DNA from: Microbacterium sp. H1-D42
GTDB taxonomy: Bacteria > Actinomycetota > Actinomycetes > Actinomycetales > Microbacteriaceae
Direction of reading: 5' to 3'
Length of the DNA: 64,000 nucleotides
Assembly: GCF_022637555.1 (NCBI RefSeq)
Contig: NZ_CP093342.1
Span: 372,001-436,000, forward strand
Below the pieces are notes generated by a model that worked only from the letters and a program-made list of their open reading frames with translations, was not told the DNA's origin and made no database searches. The position numbers and the translations under genes were made by a program. Positions within the stretch are counted from its first letter, which is position 1, and each line of letters starts with the position of its first letter. Below are positions 34,677-42,882 of this stretch, piece by piece.

Positions 34677-35507
34677 ATGTCCCTCGCAGGCAAGACCATC
34701 CTCATGTCGGGCGGCAGCCGCGGCATCGGCCTCGCCATCGCGCTGCGCGCGGCGGCCGACGGCGCGAACATCGCGATGCTCGCGAAGACCGACACCCCGC
34801 ATCCGAAGCTCGAGGGCACGGTGCACAGCGCAGCCGAGGCGATCCGCGCCGCTGGTGGCCAGGCGCTGCCCATCGTCGGCGATGTGCGCGACGACGACGA
34901 TGTGACCGGTGCGGTGCTGAAGGCACAGGGCGAGTTCGGCGGCATCGACATCGTCATCAACAACGCCAGCGTCATCGACCTGTCGCGCTCGCTCGACCTC
35001 GCGCCGAAGAAGTACGACCTGATGCAGGACGTCAACGTCCGCGGCACGTTCATGCTCTCGCGCGCTGCCGTGCCGCTGCTGACCGAGGCCGAGAACCCGC
35101 ACATCCTCTCGCTGTCGCCGCCGCTGAACCTGTCGCCGAAGTGGCTCGGCGCGCACACCGGCTACACGCTCGCGAAGTACGGCATGACGATGGCGACGCT
35201 GGGTCTCGCGGCCGAGTTCGCGGATGCCGGCATCGCGGCCAACACGCTGTGGCCGCGCACCACGATCGCCACCGCCGCCGTGCAGAACCTGCTCGGCGGC
35301 GACCGCGTCATGGCCGCCAGTCGCACGCCGGAGGTCTACGCCGACGCCGCGTACGCCGTGCTCACCAAGCCGGCCCGCGAGTACACCGGCCAGACGCTGA
35401 TCGTCGAGGACGTGCTCGAGGCCGACGGCGTGACCGACTTCTCGAAGTACGCCGCGGTGCCGGGCACCCCCGACAACCGCCTGTTCCCGGACATCTTCCT
35501 GGACTGA
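34677..35507 (+). CDS. SDR oxidoreductase, HSDL2-like
   Basis: 276 residues. KTILMSGGSRGIGLAIALRAA binds the cofactor. The segment AMLAKTDTPHPKLEGTVHSAAEAI is the hallmark of the hydroxysteroid dehydrogenase-like 2 group. INNASVIDL and SLSPPLNLSPKWLGAHTGYTLAK complete the active site, with Tyr-x3-Lys. The C-terminus TDFSKYAAVPGTPDNRLFPDIFLD fits the family. Substrate unknown; a lipid-related role is usual. AAGGAGAG precedes the ATG. The stop codon lies inside a short tandem repeat. Confidence 0.85.
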   Translation: MSLAGKTILMSGGSRGIGLAIALRAAADGANIAMLAKTDTPHPKLEGTVHSAAEAIRAAGGQALPIVGDVRDDDDVTGAVLKAQGEFGGIDIVINNASVIDLSRSLDLAPKKYDLMQDVNVRGTFMLSRAAVPLLTEAENPHILSLSPPLNLSPKWLGAHTGYTLAKYGMTMATLGLAAEFADAGIAANTLWPRTTIATAAVQNLLGGDRVMAASRTPEVYADAAYAVLTKPAREYTGQTLIVEDVLEADGVTDFSKYAAVPGTPDNRLFPDIFLD

Positions 35508-35550
35508 GCGCCTTCTTGGACTGAGCGCTTTCCTGGACTGAGGGTTCCTG
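35502..35550 (+). repeat. Three tandem 17-bp units across the SDR stop codon
   Basis: Units at 35502-35518, 35519-35535 and 35536-35550 all begin GGACTGAG and end in a CTT/CCT-rich part; the third is 15 bases. The first includes the real stop codon, and the sequence coding for F-L-D-stop is repeated three times, consistent with slipped-strand duplication of the gene end. Confidence 0.75.
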
Positions 35551-35575
35551 CCGGCTCGCGCCCCGGGCTGTTCTA

Positions 35576-35666
35576 GTCGCAATTTCTCCCGCATCCGCAT
35601 CGCCGGTGCGGGAGAAATTGCGACCGGAATGACCCGGTCGGGTGTCGTTGCGGGAGAAAGTGCGAC
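35576..35666 (+). repeat. Composite REP-like repeat, copy A
   Basis: Left arm GTCGCAATTTCTCCCG (35576-35591), 17 nt, complementary arm CGGGAGAAATTGCGAC (35609-35624), 26 nt, then a second copy of that arm with one mismatch (35651-35666). The hairpin gains CA/TG pairs inside the loop. It lies between the convergent HSDL2-like SDR and trpF. Confidence 0.85.
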
Positions 35667-35687
35667 GGGAGGGGACACCCCGCCCGG

Positions 35688-36299
35688 TCACTGCGCAGCC
35701 GCCCGCGCGGCGGCGATGAATGCGCGCACCAGGGCGGGGTCCTTCACACCAGGGGAGGCTTCAACGCCGCTGGAGACGTCGACTCCCCATGGCCCGGTGG
35801 TCTCGATGGCCGCGGCCACGTTCGCGGGGGTGAGGCCACCCGCCAGCATCCAGTCGCCGGCAGGGGCCGCCGCGGCCAGGGGTGACAGGTCCCACGCGAT
35901 TCCGGAGCCCGGATCCGGCGCATCCAGCAGCAGCGTCTCCTCATGCATGCTGCCGACCGGCTCACCCGCGTAGTCACGCCACGAGATGGCACGCCAGATG
36001 CGGGGAAGGATGCCGGCTGCCTGTTCGAAATCGGTGACGGCGTACCTCGGGCCGTGCAGCTGCAGCACGTCGCCCCCGACCTCGATGGCCAGTCGGGCAG
36101 CATCCAGCGCCGCCATCTTGTTCACGACCACGACACGGTCGGCAGCGCTGCCGGCGAATGTGAAGATCTCGGCGGCCTTCGCAGGGGCGAGGTCGCGCTT
36201 GCTGCCGGGGCTGAACACGACGCCGATCGCGTCGGCACCCGCATCGAGGGCATCCCGCGCAGCGTCGATCGTCGTGATGCCGCAGATCTTGACGTACAT
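35688..36299 (-). CDS. trpF: Phosphoribosylanthranilate isomerase
   Basis: 203-residue TIM barrel. MYVKICGITTIDAARDALDAGADAIG contains the catalytic cysteine (C6) at the end of strand 1. GVVFSPGSKRDL is the phosphate-side loop. LQLHGPR, LLLDAPDPGSGIAWDL, MLAGGLTPANV and WGVDVSSGVEASPGVKD (catalytic Asp and the phosphate-binding glycines) are all typical. It converts N-phosphoribosylanthranilate to the CdRP intermediate of tryptophan synthesis. No other trp gene is near; it ends an operon with eda and a TSUP permease. Many actinobacteria use bifunctional PriA instead, so a separate TrpF is notable. Confidence 0.9.
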   Translation of the reverse strand: MYVKICGITTIDAARDALDAGADAIGVVFSPGSKRDLAPAKAAEIFTFAGSAADRVVVVNKMAALDAARLAIEVGGDVLQLHGPRYAVTDFEQAAGILPRIWRAISWRDYAGEPVGSMHEETLLLDAPDPGSGIAWDLSPLAAAAPAGDWMLAGGLTPANVAAAIETTGPWGVDVSSGVEASPGVKDPALVRAFIAAARAAAQ

Positions 36300-36316
36300 G
36301 TCTTCCGTCTCTTTCG

Positions 36317-37045
36317 TCAGAACAGCAGGTACACCGCACCGAGCACCGTCAGCACGATCACGAGCCGGTCGAACAGCTGCTGTGGCATCCGCTTCGCCAG
36401 CGCGATGCCCAGCAGTGCTCCGACGACGACCAGTGGTGCGAGCACCAGGTCCATCAGCAGCACGCTCGGGGTGATCAGCCCGATGCTCGCCAGCATCGGC
36501 ACCTTCACGATGTTCACGATCGCGAAGAACCACGCCGACGTGCCGAGGAACACCTTGATGGGCGTGCGTGTCGCGAGGAAGTACATCGACATCACAGGCC
36601 CGCCGGCGTTGGCGACCATGGTCGTGAAGCCCGCGAGCGTGCCGTAACTGGTGGCGGCGAGCGGACCGGACGCCTTCGCCGCCTTGCGCCTGCGCCACAG
36701 CGTCACGGCGATCATCGCGAGCAGGATCACGGCGATCGTGCGCCGCACCAGCTCGTCGGTCCCGACCGCGAGGAACAGGAACCCGAGCAGCAGACCGGCG
36801 ACCACGGCCGGCGCGAGCCGCAGCAGCGTGCGCCAGTGCGCGTGCCGCCGATAGGCGATCAGCGCGAACACGTCGCCGACGATGAACAGCAGCAGCATCG
36901 CCGCCGTCGACGTCCGCGCCGGAAGGATGGATGCCAGGATCACCACCGACACCGTCGAGGCTCCGGGAACCGCGGTCTTGCCGAGCCCGGCGACGAGCGC
37001 AGCAAGACCGAGCAGCGCCCACGCCCAGGGTGCGAGATCGATCAC
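36317..37045 (-). CDS. TSUP-family (TauE/SafE) membrane permease
   Basis: 242 residues with about seven to eight membrane helices in two related halves. VAGLGKTAVPGASTVSVVILASILP near the start and GFTTMVANAGGPVMSMYFLATRTPIKVFLGTSAWFF in the second half are the two conserved TSUP loops. The family exports or imports sulfonates, sulfite or organic anions. The GTG at 37045 is the likely start. It lies 25 bases after eda and 17 bases before trpF on the same strand. A sugar-acid or organosulfur anion is a reasonable guess given eda. Confidence 0.82.
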   Translation of the reverse strand: MIDLAPWAWALLGLAALVAGLGKTAVPGASTVSVVILASILPARTSTAAMLLLFIVGDVFALIAYRRHAHWRTLLRLAPAVVAGLLLGFLFLAVGTDELVRRTIAVILLAMIAVTLWRRRKAAKASGPLAATSYGTLAGFTTMVANAGGPVMSMYFLATRTPIKVFLGTSAWFFAIVNIVKVPMLASIGLITPSVLLMDLVLAPLVVVGALLGIALAKRMPQQLFDRLVIVLTVLGAVYLLF

Positions 37046-37070
37046 TGCGGCATCAGCATGTCGGCGCGGC

Positions 37071-37709
37071 TCAGCCGCGCACGGCGGCGAGAGCTGCGGT
37101 GAAGCGCGCGGCGCGCGCCTCGAGGTCGTCCCAGTCGGAGGCTGCGATCGAGGTGCCGTTCGCCAGATCGCCCCCGGCGCCGACGGCCACCGCACCGGCA
37201 GCGAACCAGTCAGCGAGGTTGTCGGGCTTCACGCCGCCGGTCGGCATGAGCGGGGCGTCGGGGAACGGTCCGCGCAGCGCGCCGAGGAACGACGGGCCGC
37301 CGAGCGAGGCGGGGAAGATCTTCACGACGTCGACGCCCAGATCCAGCGCCACCATCACCTCGGTGGGCGTGAGGGCCCCCGTCATGACCACCCGGTCGGT
37401 GTCGAGCATCGCGCGGGTGAGGTCGGGCAGCGTGCCGGGGCTGACCAGGAACTCCGCGCCGGCTTCGGCGGCCGCGAGCGCCTGGGCGGGCGTGGTGACC
37501 GTGCCGGCGCCGATGTGCGCGGCAGCGCCGTGGCGGGCGATGAGCTCGCGGATCACGGCAGGGGCGTCCGGGGTCGAGTACGTCACCTCGATGCCGGTGA
37601 TGCCACCGCGGATGATCGCCTCGGCGGCGTCCAGCGCCGCCGCAGGCGTCGGGGCGCGCAGCACGGCGAGGACGCCGCTGTCGCGGGTGCGGGTGAGGCG
37701 GTCGGTCAT
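37071..37709 (-). CDS. eda: KHG/KDPG aldolase (2-keto-3-deoxy acid aldolase)
   Basis: 212-residue class I aldolase that splits 2-keto-3-deoxy-6-phosphogluconate or related keto acids to pyruvate. The Schiff-base lysine is K130 in LGVDVVKIFPASLGG and the general-base glutamate is E41 in GITGIEVTYST. HIGAGTVTTPAQA and LMPTGGVKPDN form the phosphate and pyruvate sites. First gene of an eda-TSUP-trpF operon. A palindromic operator lies 56 bases upstream of the start and shares its core with the rbsK/transaldolase gap. Confidence 0.92.
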   Translation of the reverse strand: MTDRLTRTRDSGVLAVLRAPTPAAALDAAEAIIRGGITGIEVTYSTPDAPAVIRELIARHGAAAHIGAGTVTTPAQALAAAEAGAEFLVSPGTLPDLTRAMLDTDRVVMTGALTPTEVMVALDLGVDVVKIFPASLGGPSFLGALRGPFPDAPLMPTGGVKPDNLADWFAAGAVAVGAGGDLANGTSIAASDWDDLEARAARFTAALAAVRG

Positions 37710-37765
37710 CGGGGCTCCGTCTGTCGACTCGGGCGGGTTCGTCTGATCCATTCTCGACCCCGACG

Positions 37766-37779
37766 GTTGTAATGACAAC
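37766..37779. promoter_or_regulatory. Operator-like palindrome upstream of eda
   Basis: GTTGT-AATG-ACAAC, a perfect 5-4-5 inverted repeat. Its core TGTAATGACA occurs again, on the opposite strand, at 56212-56221 and with one change at 56239-56248. It is probably bound by a GntR-type regulator. Confidence 0.55.
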
Positions 37780-37846
37780 TTTGTGACGCCGAACCCCCTG
37801 GTGCGGGTTCGCCGGGGTCACCAGCCCCTTCCCTGGTGCGCTCCCG

Positions 37847-37852
37847 TACCCT
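37847..37852 (+). promoter_or_regulatory. -10 box of a leaderless rlmN transcript
   Basis: TACCCT, then 6 nt (TGATAC), then the ATG of rlmN. There is no ribosome site. Confidence 0.5.
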
Positions 37853-37858
37853 TGATAC

Positions 37859-39130
37859 ATGCCTGCATCCGATGAGACCTCGCGCCCCCGCTCCACCCCG
37901 GTGCGCGCCACCGGACCGGCCAAGACGGCGCAGGTGCGCCCGGCGACAGAGGGCTGGACGCAGAAGAAGGATGCCGAGGGGCGTCCGATGCTGCAGTTCG
38001 CCAGCCCCAAGCGCGGCAAGCCGCCGGTGCACATGGCCGACCTGACCCCCGCCGAGCGCGTCGAGAAGATCAAAGAGCTCGGGATGCCCGGCTTCCGCGC
38101 CAAGCAGCTGTCGACCCACTACTTCACGCACTACACCTCGGATCCAGCTGAGATGACCGACCTGCCGGCCGCGCAGCGCGAAGAGCTCGTGGCCGGAATG
38201 CTGCCGCCGCTGCTCACCGAGGTCAAGCGCCTCGAGACCGACAAGGGCGACACGATCAAATTCCTCTGGCGCCTGCATGACGGCGCGCTCGTCGAGTCGG
38301 TGCTCATGCGCTACCCGGGCCGGATCACCCTGTGCGTGTCGAGCCAGGCCGGCTGTGGCATGAACTGCCCGTTCTGCGCCACCGGCCAGGCCGGCCTGAC
38401 GCGCAACATGTCGACTGCCGAGATCATCGAGCAGATCGTCCGCGCCAACCGCTTGATCGCCGAGGGGGGCCTCGGTGGCAAGAAGGCCACCGACCACTCC
38501 ATGGAGCGCGTCAGCAACATCGTCTTCATGGGCATGGGTGAGCCGCTCGCGAACTACAAGCGCGTGATGGATGCCGTCCGCTGCATGGTCGCCCCGCAGC
38601 CCGACGGCCTCGGTATGAGCGCCCGCGGCATCACGGTGTCGACGGTGGGGCTGGTGCCGGCGATCCGCAAGCTGAGTGACGAGGACATCCCGGTCACCTT
38701 CGCCCTGTCGCTGCACGCTCCGGATGACGAGCTGCGCGACGAGCTGATCCCGGTGAACTCGCGCTGGAAGGTCGGCGAGGCGCTGGATGCTGCACGCGAG
38801 TACTTCGACAAGACTGGTCGCCGCGTCTCGATCGAGTACGCGCTGATCAAGGACATGAACGACCACCCGTGGCGCGCCGACCTGCTCGCCTCGAAGCTCA
38901 ACTCGCGTGGCCGCGGCTGGGTGCACGTCAACCCGATCCCGCTGAACCCGACGCCAGGGTCGATCTGGACGGCATCCGACAAGGTCGTGCAGGACGAGTT
39001 CGTTCGGCGTCTCAATGACGCTGGGATCCCGACCACCCTGCGCGACACCCGCGGCAAGGAGATCGACGGGGCCTGCGGCCAGCTGGTCGCGACCACCGAG
39101 GACGAGGTCGCCGCCGCCGCTATGGCGTGA
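37859..39130 (+). CDS. rlmN: 23S rRNA (adenine-2503-C2)-methyltransferase
   Basis: Radical SAM enzyme methylating A2503 of 23S rRNA (and A37 of some tRNAs). 423 residues. The [4Fe-4S] motif is CGMNCPFC in [44 protein letters not shown] and [17 protein letters not shown] follow, and the second catalytic cysteine is in [13 protein letters not shown] at the C-terminus. The N-terminal 45 residues form a variable extension. A TACCCT box is 6 nt upstream of the ATG. Confidence 0.95.
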   Translation: MPASDETSRPRSTPVRATGPAKTAQVRPATEGWTQKKDAEGRPMLQFASPKRGKPPVHMADLTPAERVEKIKELGMPGFRAKQLSTHYFTHYTSDPAEMTDLPAAQREELVAGMLPPLLTEVKRLETDKGDTIKFLWRLHDGALVESVLMRYPGRITLCVSSQAGCGMNCPFCATGQAGLTRNMSTAEIIEQIVRANRLIAEGGLGGKKATDHSMERVSNIVFMGMGEPLANYKRVMDAVRCMVAPQPDGLGMSARGITVSTVGLVPAIRKLSDEDIPVTFALSLHAPDDELRDELIPVNSRWKVGEALDAAREYFDKTGRRVSIEYALIKDMNDHPWRADLLASKLNSRGRGWVHVNPIPLNPTPGSIWTASDKVVQDEFVRRLNDAGIPTTLRDTRGKEIDGACGQLVATTEDEVAAAAMA

Positions 39131-39151
39131 GCAGGCTCGGGCACCTGCAGC

Positions 39152-39955
39152 TCAGTGCGGTGAGCGCAACCGGTCGGCCGGAAGCAGAGCGGTCTCTGCA
39201 CGGCAGCCGAGCTCACCCGGCTGCAGCAGCACGCGCGGCACGCTCAGCACCTCGACTTCGCCGCTGGCGCGACGGGTGACGAGCAGGCAGTCGTCGACAT
39301 CGCCCATCGCGAAGCCGATCTGCTGTTCCGAGACGACGGCAGACGGGTCGAATGCGACCTCGCGATCACCGGTCGGCTCCGGCATCCGCGCCTTGACGGC
39401 CGCCACGATGTCGGCGGGCGAGGCATCGGGCGCCGCAGTACCCAGCACTTCGACCACGACGGCCTCCGTGCCGTCGGGCACGACGGGTACCGGGCGGGTG
39501 TCGACGGGCGGAGGGATCGGCTTCGCGTCTGAGGTGCAATCGACGGGGAGCGCCACCGCGTCGTCGTCCTCCCAGTCCCCGAATTCTTCGGTGGCGACAC
39601 CCCAGTAGTCGAACTTCGACTCGAAGCAGGCTGTGTATGGGTCGACCTGGCCCCCCAGCATCACACGCACCTGCAGTGCACCGAAGGGCTCGCCGTGCAC
39701 GGCGCCGGAGTATGCCTCGTAGCCGATCAGCTCGACGGACGGATGCGTCGCCAGCTTCTCGTCCGCCCAGCGGGCGTAGTCATCGATCGTGTCAGTGGGG
39801 CCGCGGTAGAGATCGCGGGCGAAGTCGGCAGCATCCGCCTGCGCACGAGCTGCCAGCACGGCTTCGTATGCGTCTGCGGGGGTGACGGCGCATCCGGCGA
39901 GCGCGCCGGCGACCAGGAGCACGACGCCCACGGCGGTGGATGCGCGCGCGTTCAC
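39152..39955 (-). CDS. Lipoprotein of unknown function
   Basis: 267 residues. N-terminal signal VNARASTAVGVVLLVAGALAGC with lipobox LAGC. The mature protein has a helical region (YEAVLAARAQADAADFARDLY) and then beta-type sequence with two further cysteines (TACFESK, PVDCTSD) and a C-terminal DDCLLVTRR. I do not recognise a family. The GTG start overlaps the stop of the phosphatase gene (GTGA), so the two are coupled. Confidence 0.7.
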   Translation of the reverse strand: MNARASTAVGVVLLVAGALAGCAVTPADAYEAVLAARAQADAADFARDLYRGPTDTIDDYARWADEKLATHPSVELIGYEAYSGAVHGEPFGALQVRVMLGGQVDPYTACFESKFDYWGVATEEFGDWEDDDAVALPVDCTSDAKPIPPPVDTRPVPVVPDGTEAVVVEVLGTAAPDASPADIVAAVKARMPEPTGDREVAFDPSAVVSEQQIGFAMGDVDDCLLVTRRASGEVEVLSVPRVLLQPGELGCRAETALLPADRLRSPH

Positions 39956-40431
39956 GCGTCGCCCGGAACTCGCAGTCTCAGCATCCGACCGCTGCCCTCG
40001 ATCAGTTCCGCCCATGACCCGACCTCGATCGCGCACTCTGCGATCGCACACGTCGGGAATTCGACGAAGTCGCCGGTCAGCTCGGCCACGGCGTCCTGCA
40101 TGCCGGGGTTGTGCCCGACGAGCATCGCGATGTCGGCATCGTCAGGAAGGTTCGCGGCGACGGCGAGGATGGAGCGGGCGGATGCGGCATACAGCAGTGG
40201 CTCATCGGCGACCTCGATCCCGTACGCTGCCGCATACTCGTCGGCGGTGCTGCGGGCCCGAAGTGCCGTACTCGCAACGATGTGGGTGAGTCGGATGCCC
40301 TCATCGCGCAGCCTGCGGGCCATCACCGGTGCGTCCCGGCGTCCGCGGGCGTTCAGCGGCCGATCGTGGTCGGCGAGGGCGGGATCGCCCCAGTCGGACT
40401 TCGCATGACGGGCCAGCAGCAGCGTCTTCAT
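39952..40431 (-). CDS. SixA-type histidine phosphatase
   Basis: 159 residues of the histidine phosphatase superfamily. LLLARHAKSDWGD holds the catalytic histidine in the RHxK form typical of SixA-like proteins. DHDRPLNARGRRDAPVMARRL, HIVASTALRARST and MLVGHNPGMQD (second catalytic histidine) follow. The substrate is a phosphohistidine protein or small phosphate ester; not predictable. A CAGAAT box lies 7 nt before the ATG. It is co-transcribed with the lipoprotein gene. Confidence 0.88.
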   Translation of the reverse strand: MKTLLLARHAKSDWGDPALADHDRPLNARGRRDAPVMARRLRDEGIRLTHIVASTALRARSTADEYAAAYGIEVADEPLLYAASARSILAVAANLPDDADIAMLVGHNPGMQDAVAELTGDFVEFPTCAIAECAIEVGSWAELIEGSGRMLRLRVPGDA

Positions 40432-40525
40432 GCGGTCCATTCTGTCGCCGTGGCAGCGGCGGGCGCGAGCCTTTCCTGTGAACCGCCCTCAGCGATCATC
40501 CGGGAGTCCCACAGGCGCGCCTTTC

Positions 40526-40531
40526 TAACCT
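40526..40531 (+). promoter_or_regulatory. -10 box of a leaderless DUF4407 transcript
   Basis: TAACCT, then 6 nt (CGAAGG), then ATG at 40538. The purine-rich word touches the ATG and is too close to act as a ribosome site. Confidence 0.5.
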
Positions 40532-40537
40532 CGAAGG

Positions 40538-42229
40538 ATGTCGTATTCCGCACATCGCCCTGGCCGGATGGATTCGCAGGGGCGGATCTCGTTCGAAGCC
40601 GATGGTCCTCAGGGCCCAGACGGGCAGCCCGGCGACGACGATCTCGACTTCCTGCGCGACTACGAGCCGACCGGCAGCACCCCACCCGAAGCGGACGAGC
40701 ACGACACGGCGACGCGCCCGCATGACGTCATCGGACCCGACTCCGGCCCGGTGACCGAAGCAGACGCGAGCGCGGCCGAGCCCGTGGCATCCACTGGCCG
40801 CCAGGCTCGACCGAAGCGCGAGCGGATGCCGCGCGCCGAGCGCACCCCTCGGCCCAAGCGCGAGCGCATTCCTGGCTCGCGCCTGCGCACCCTCGCCATC
40901 CTCGGCGGCGCCGAAGGCGAGATCCTCGACCGCGTGCCCGGCGAGACCCCGCGTTTCGTGCAGATGTTCTTCGTGCTGCTCGGCACCGCCCTCGTCTCGG
41001 CGATCTCGATGATGTTCGCCCTCACCACCGGCGTGCAGGTCGCGATCTGGGTGGCCGTGCCACTGGCGCTCGTGTGGGCGGCGATCATCTTCAATCTCGA
41101 CCGCTTCCTCACCTCGACCATGACGTCGACTCGCAGCGTCTTCAAGATGATCGCTCTCGCGCTGCCGCGCGTGGCGATGGCCGCGCTGATCGGCTTCCTC
41201 GTCGCCGAGCCACTGGTGCTGCAGGTGTTCCACAACGACATCGCGCGCGAGGTGGCATCCACCAACATCACCCAGTCGCAGTCCGACCAGGAGGCCCTGG
41301 AATCCGGCCCTGAGAAGCTCGCTCTCGATGCGGCGTCCGACCGCGTCGCGACGCTGGAGAACCAGGCCGCCACCGGCATCGTCGACGGCACCGACGCGGG
41401 CTCCGCGTCGACCTCGGCGGCCAAGTCGACGGTCGATGAGATCACCGTCAAGATGGCCGACCAGCAGAAGGTCATCGACGGTGCCCGCGCGCTGTACCAG
41501 TGCGAGCTGACCGGTGAGGGCGCTGGCACCGTGCCCGGCTGCACCGGCGTGAACGGGCAGGGGTCGAGCTCGGATGCCGCCAAGGCGCAGCTCGCGCAGG
41601 CGCAGCAGACCTACGACGCGCTCTCCGCGCAGCTGCGTAGCGCGAACGATGACCTCTCCGCGGCTGAGACCTCTGCGAAGCAGAACACCTCGTCGTCCGA
41701 GGCCACCAACCGCGAGCAGGCGAAGGACCAGCTGCCCGCCGCGCAGCAGACCTACCAGCAGGCGCTCGCCGCTTATAACGCGCGGGCCGACTCGGTCGCC
41801 TCGGGCAACGCGCAGGCGGTCGGACTGCTCAGTCAGATCACCGGGCTGAACAGGCTCGCCGCGAAGGAGCCGACCATCTGGTGGGCGCACTGGCTGATCG
41901 CCGCGCTGTTCTTCATGATCGAACTGCTGCCAGTGCTCGTGAAGGTGCTCACCAGCTGGGGAGACCCGTCGCTGTACGAGAAGGCGAAGGCGATCCGCAA
42001 GCAGGTGGACCTCGATCGGGTCACCGCCGACGGCTTCCGCGATCGGGCTGCGATCGTCGCCGAGCATGCTGCGCCGAGGACAGGAGCGAGCGCGGTCGGG
42101 GTGTCGGATGCTGCAGCATCCGATCCCGCCGACGCGGCCACCCGTGCGATCGACACGGCGCCCTCTGACGCCGGTCCGCCCACCGAGCCGGTGACGCGCG
42201 CCGACTTGCGCGAGCCCGCCGGCGTCTGA
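40538..42229 (+). CDS. DUF4407 membrane protein with coiled-coil extracytoplasmic region
   Basis: 563 residues. The N-terminal 115 residues are acidic then Arg/Pro-rich and probably cytoplasmic. Membrane helices follow near 140-190 (FFVLLGTALVSAISMMFAL, VAIWVAVPLALVWAAIIFNLDRFL) and 205-230. A roughly 200-residue helical, Gln/Ala-rich region with one C...C pair (YQCELTGEG, PGCTGVNG) follows. A final membrane helix (WWAHWLIAALFFMIELLPVLVK) and a C-terminal tail end it. NLDRF and IELLPVLVKVL are typical of DUF4407. Function unknown. It is probably expressed from its own leaderless promoter. Confidence 0.85.
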   Translation: MSYSAHRPGRMDSQGRISFEADGPQGPDGQPGDDDLDFLRDYEPTGSTPPEADEHDTATRPHDVIGPDSGPVTEADASAAEPVASTGRQARPKRERMPRAERTPRPKRERIPGSRLRTLAILGGAEGEILDRVPGETPRFVQMFFVLLGTALVSAISMMFALTTGVQVAIWVAVPLALVWAAIIFNLDRFLTSTMTSTRSVFKMIALALPRVAMAALIGFLVAEPLVLQVFHNDIAREVASTNITQSQSDQEALESGPEKLALDAASDRVATLENQAATGIVDGTDAGSASTSAAKSTVDEITVKMADQQKVIDGARALYQCELTGEGAGTVPGCTGVNGQGSSSDAAKAQLAQAQQTYDALSAQLRSANDDLSAAETSAKQNTSSSEATNREQAKDQLPAAQQTYQQALAAYNARADSVASGNAQAVGLLSQITGLNRLAAKEPTIWWAHWLIAALFFMIELLPVLVKVLTSWGDPSLYEKAKAIRKQVDLDRVTADGFRDRAAIVAEHAAPRTGASAVGVSDAAASDPADAATRAIDTAPSDAGPPTEPVTRADLREPAGV

Positions 42230-42261
42230 ACCCCGACATCGCGCCGGCCGTGCCCGTCCAG

Positions 42262-42352
42262 GTCGCAATGGATGTCGTCATTCGCCAGGAATAGCGGCAT
42301 CCATTGCGACCCGGAGTGCGAGACGAAGCCGGATGACAGCAGCGGTTGCGAC
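42262..42352 (+). repeat. Composite REP-like repeat, diverged copy E
   Basis: Left arm GTCGCAATGGATGTCG (42262-42277), 17 nt, complementary arm CGGCATCCATTGCGAC (42295-42310), 26 nt, then a decayed third arm ending TTGCGAC (42337-42352). Outer GTCGCAAT/ATTGCGAC is shared with the other copies while the inner half differs, yet both arms changed together. It lies between the DUF4407 gene and the small membrane protein gene. Confidence 0.75.
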
Positions 42353-42380
42353 CAGAACGGCCTTCGGAGAGGATGACGGC

Positions 42381-42863
42381 ATGATGAGCACGAAACGGGT
42401 CGCCATGATCGGAGTGGCGGTCGTGACCGCCTACGCGGCCTTGGCGGCCGTGCAGATCCTGGTGCTGAACCCACTCGCCGCTGTTCCCGGCGCCCAACTC
42501 GGTGCGATCTACGCTGAGATGGCAGCGGCCGGCGAGACGATGCCGGTCGTGCAGACGCTGGTGTTCCTCGCACTCGGCGTCGTCATCGCCGTGGTCGTGG
42601 CGGTGCTCAGCATCCGATCCCGCCTCGACGCGCTCGTGACGGCACTGCTGTTCTGCATAGTGCTGGCACTGGGAGTGCCGGCGTACTTCGTCGCCTCGTT
42701 CGGCCCGGGCATGAACCTCGCAGATACGTTCGCGATATCCGGGGCGGACGGGTCGCCATGGGCGGCGCCGCTGTACATCGTGAGCCTGCTCGCGTCGGGT
42801 GCGATCGTCGGCCTCGCCGTGCGCCTTGCGCGCCGTCCGTCTCCGGCGGCCGCGACTGTCTGA
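42381..42863 (+). CDS. Small integral membrane protein, hypothetical
   Basis: 160 residues with four predicted membrane helices (VAMIGVAVVTAYAALAAVQILV, VVQTLVFLALGVVIAVVVAVL, ALVTALLFCIVLALGVPAYFVA, APLYIVSLLASGAIVGLAVRL). No family recognised. The ATG at 42381 (or 42384) has GGAGAGGA upstream. It starts 29 bases after repeat copy E and ends 19 bases before the aldo/keto reductase. Confidence 0.65.
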   Translation: MMSTKRVAMIGVAVVTAYAALAAVQILVLNPLAAVPGAQLGAIYAEMAAAGETMPVVQTLVFLALGVVIAVVVAVLSIRSRLDALVTALLFCIVLALGVPAYFVASFGPGMNLADTFAISGADGSPWAAPLYIVSLLASGAIVGLAVRLARRPSPAAATV

Positions 42864-42870
42864 CCGGCAG

Positions 42871-42876
42871 TAGCGT
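42871..42876 (+). promoter_or_regulatory. -10 box of a leaderless aldo/keto reductase transcript
   Basis: TAGCGT, then 6 nt (TGTGAC), then ATG at 42883. No ribosome site. Confidence 0.55.
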
Positions 42877-42882
42877 TGTGAC

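Noticed and set aside
40496..42268. 590-residue open frame opposite the DUF4407 gene
   Set aside because: Composition is Arg/Gly/His-rich with no domain. The plus-strand gene has membrane helices and a clean -10 box and start.
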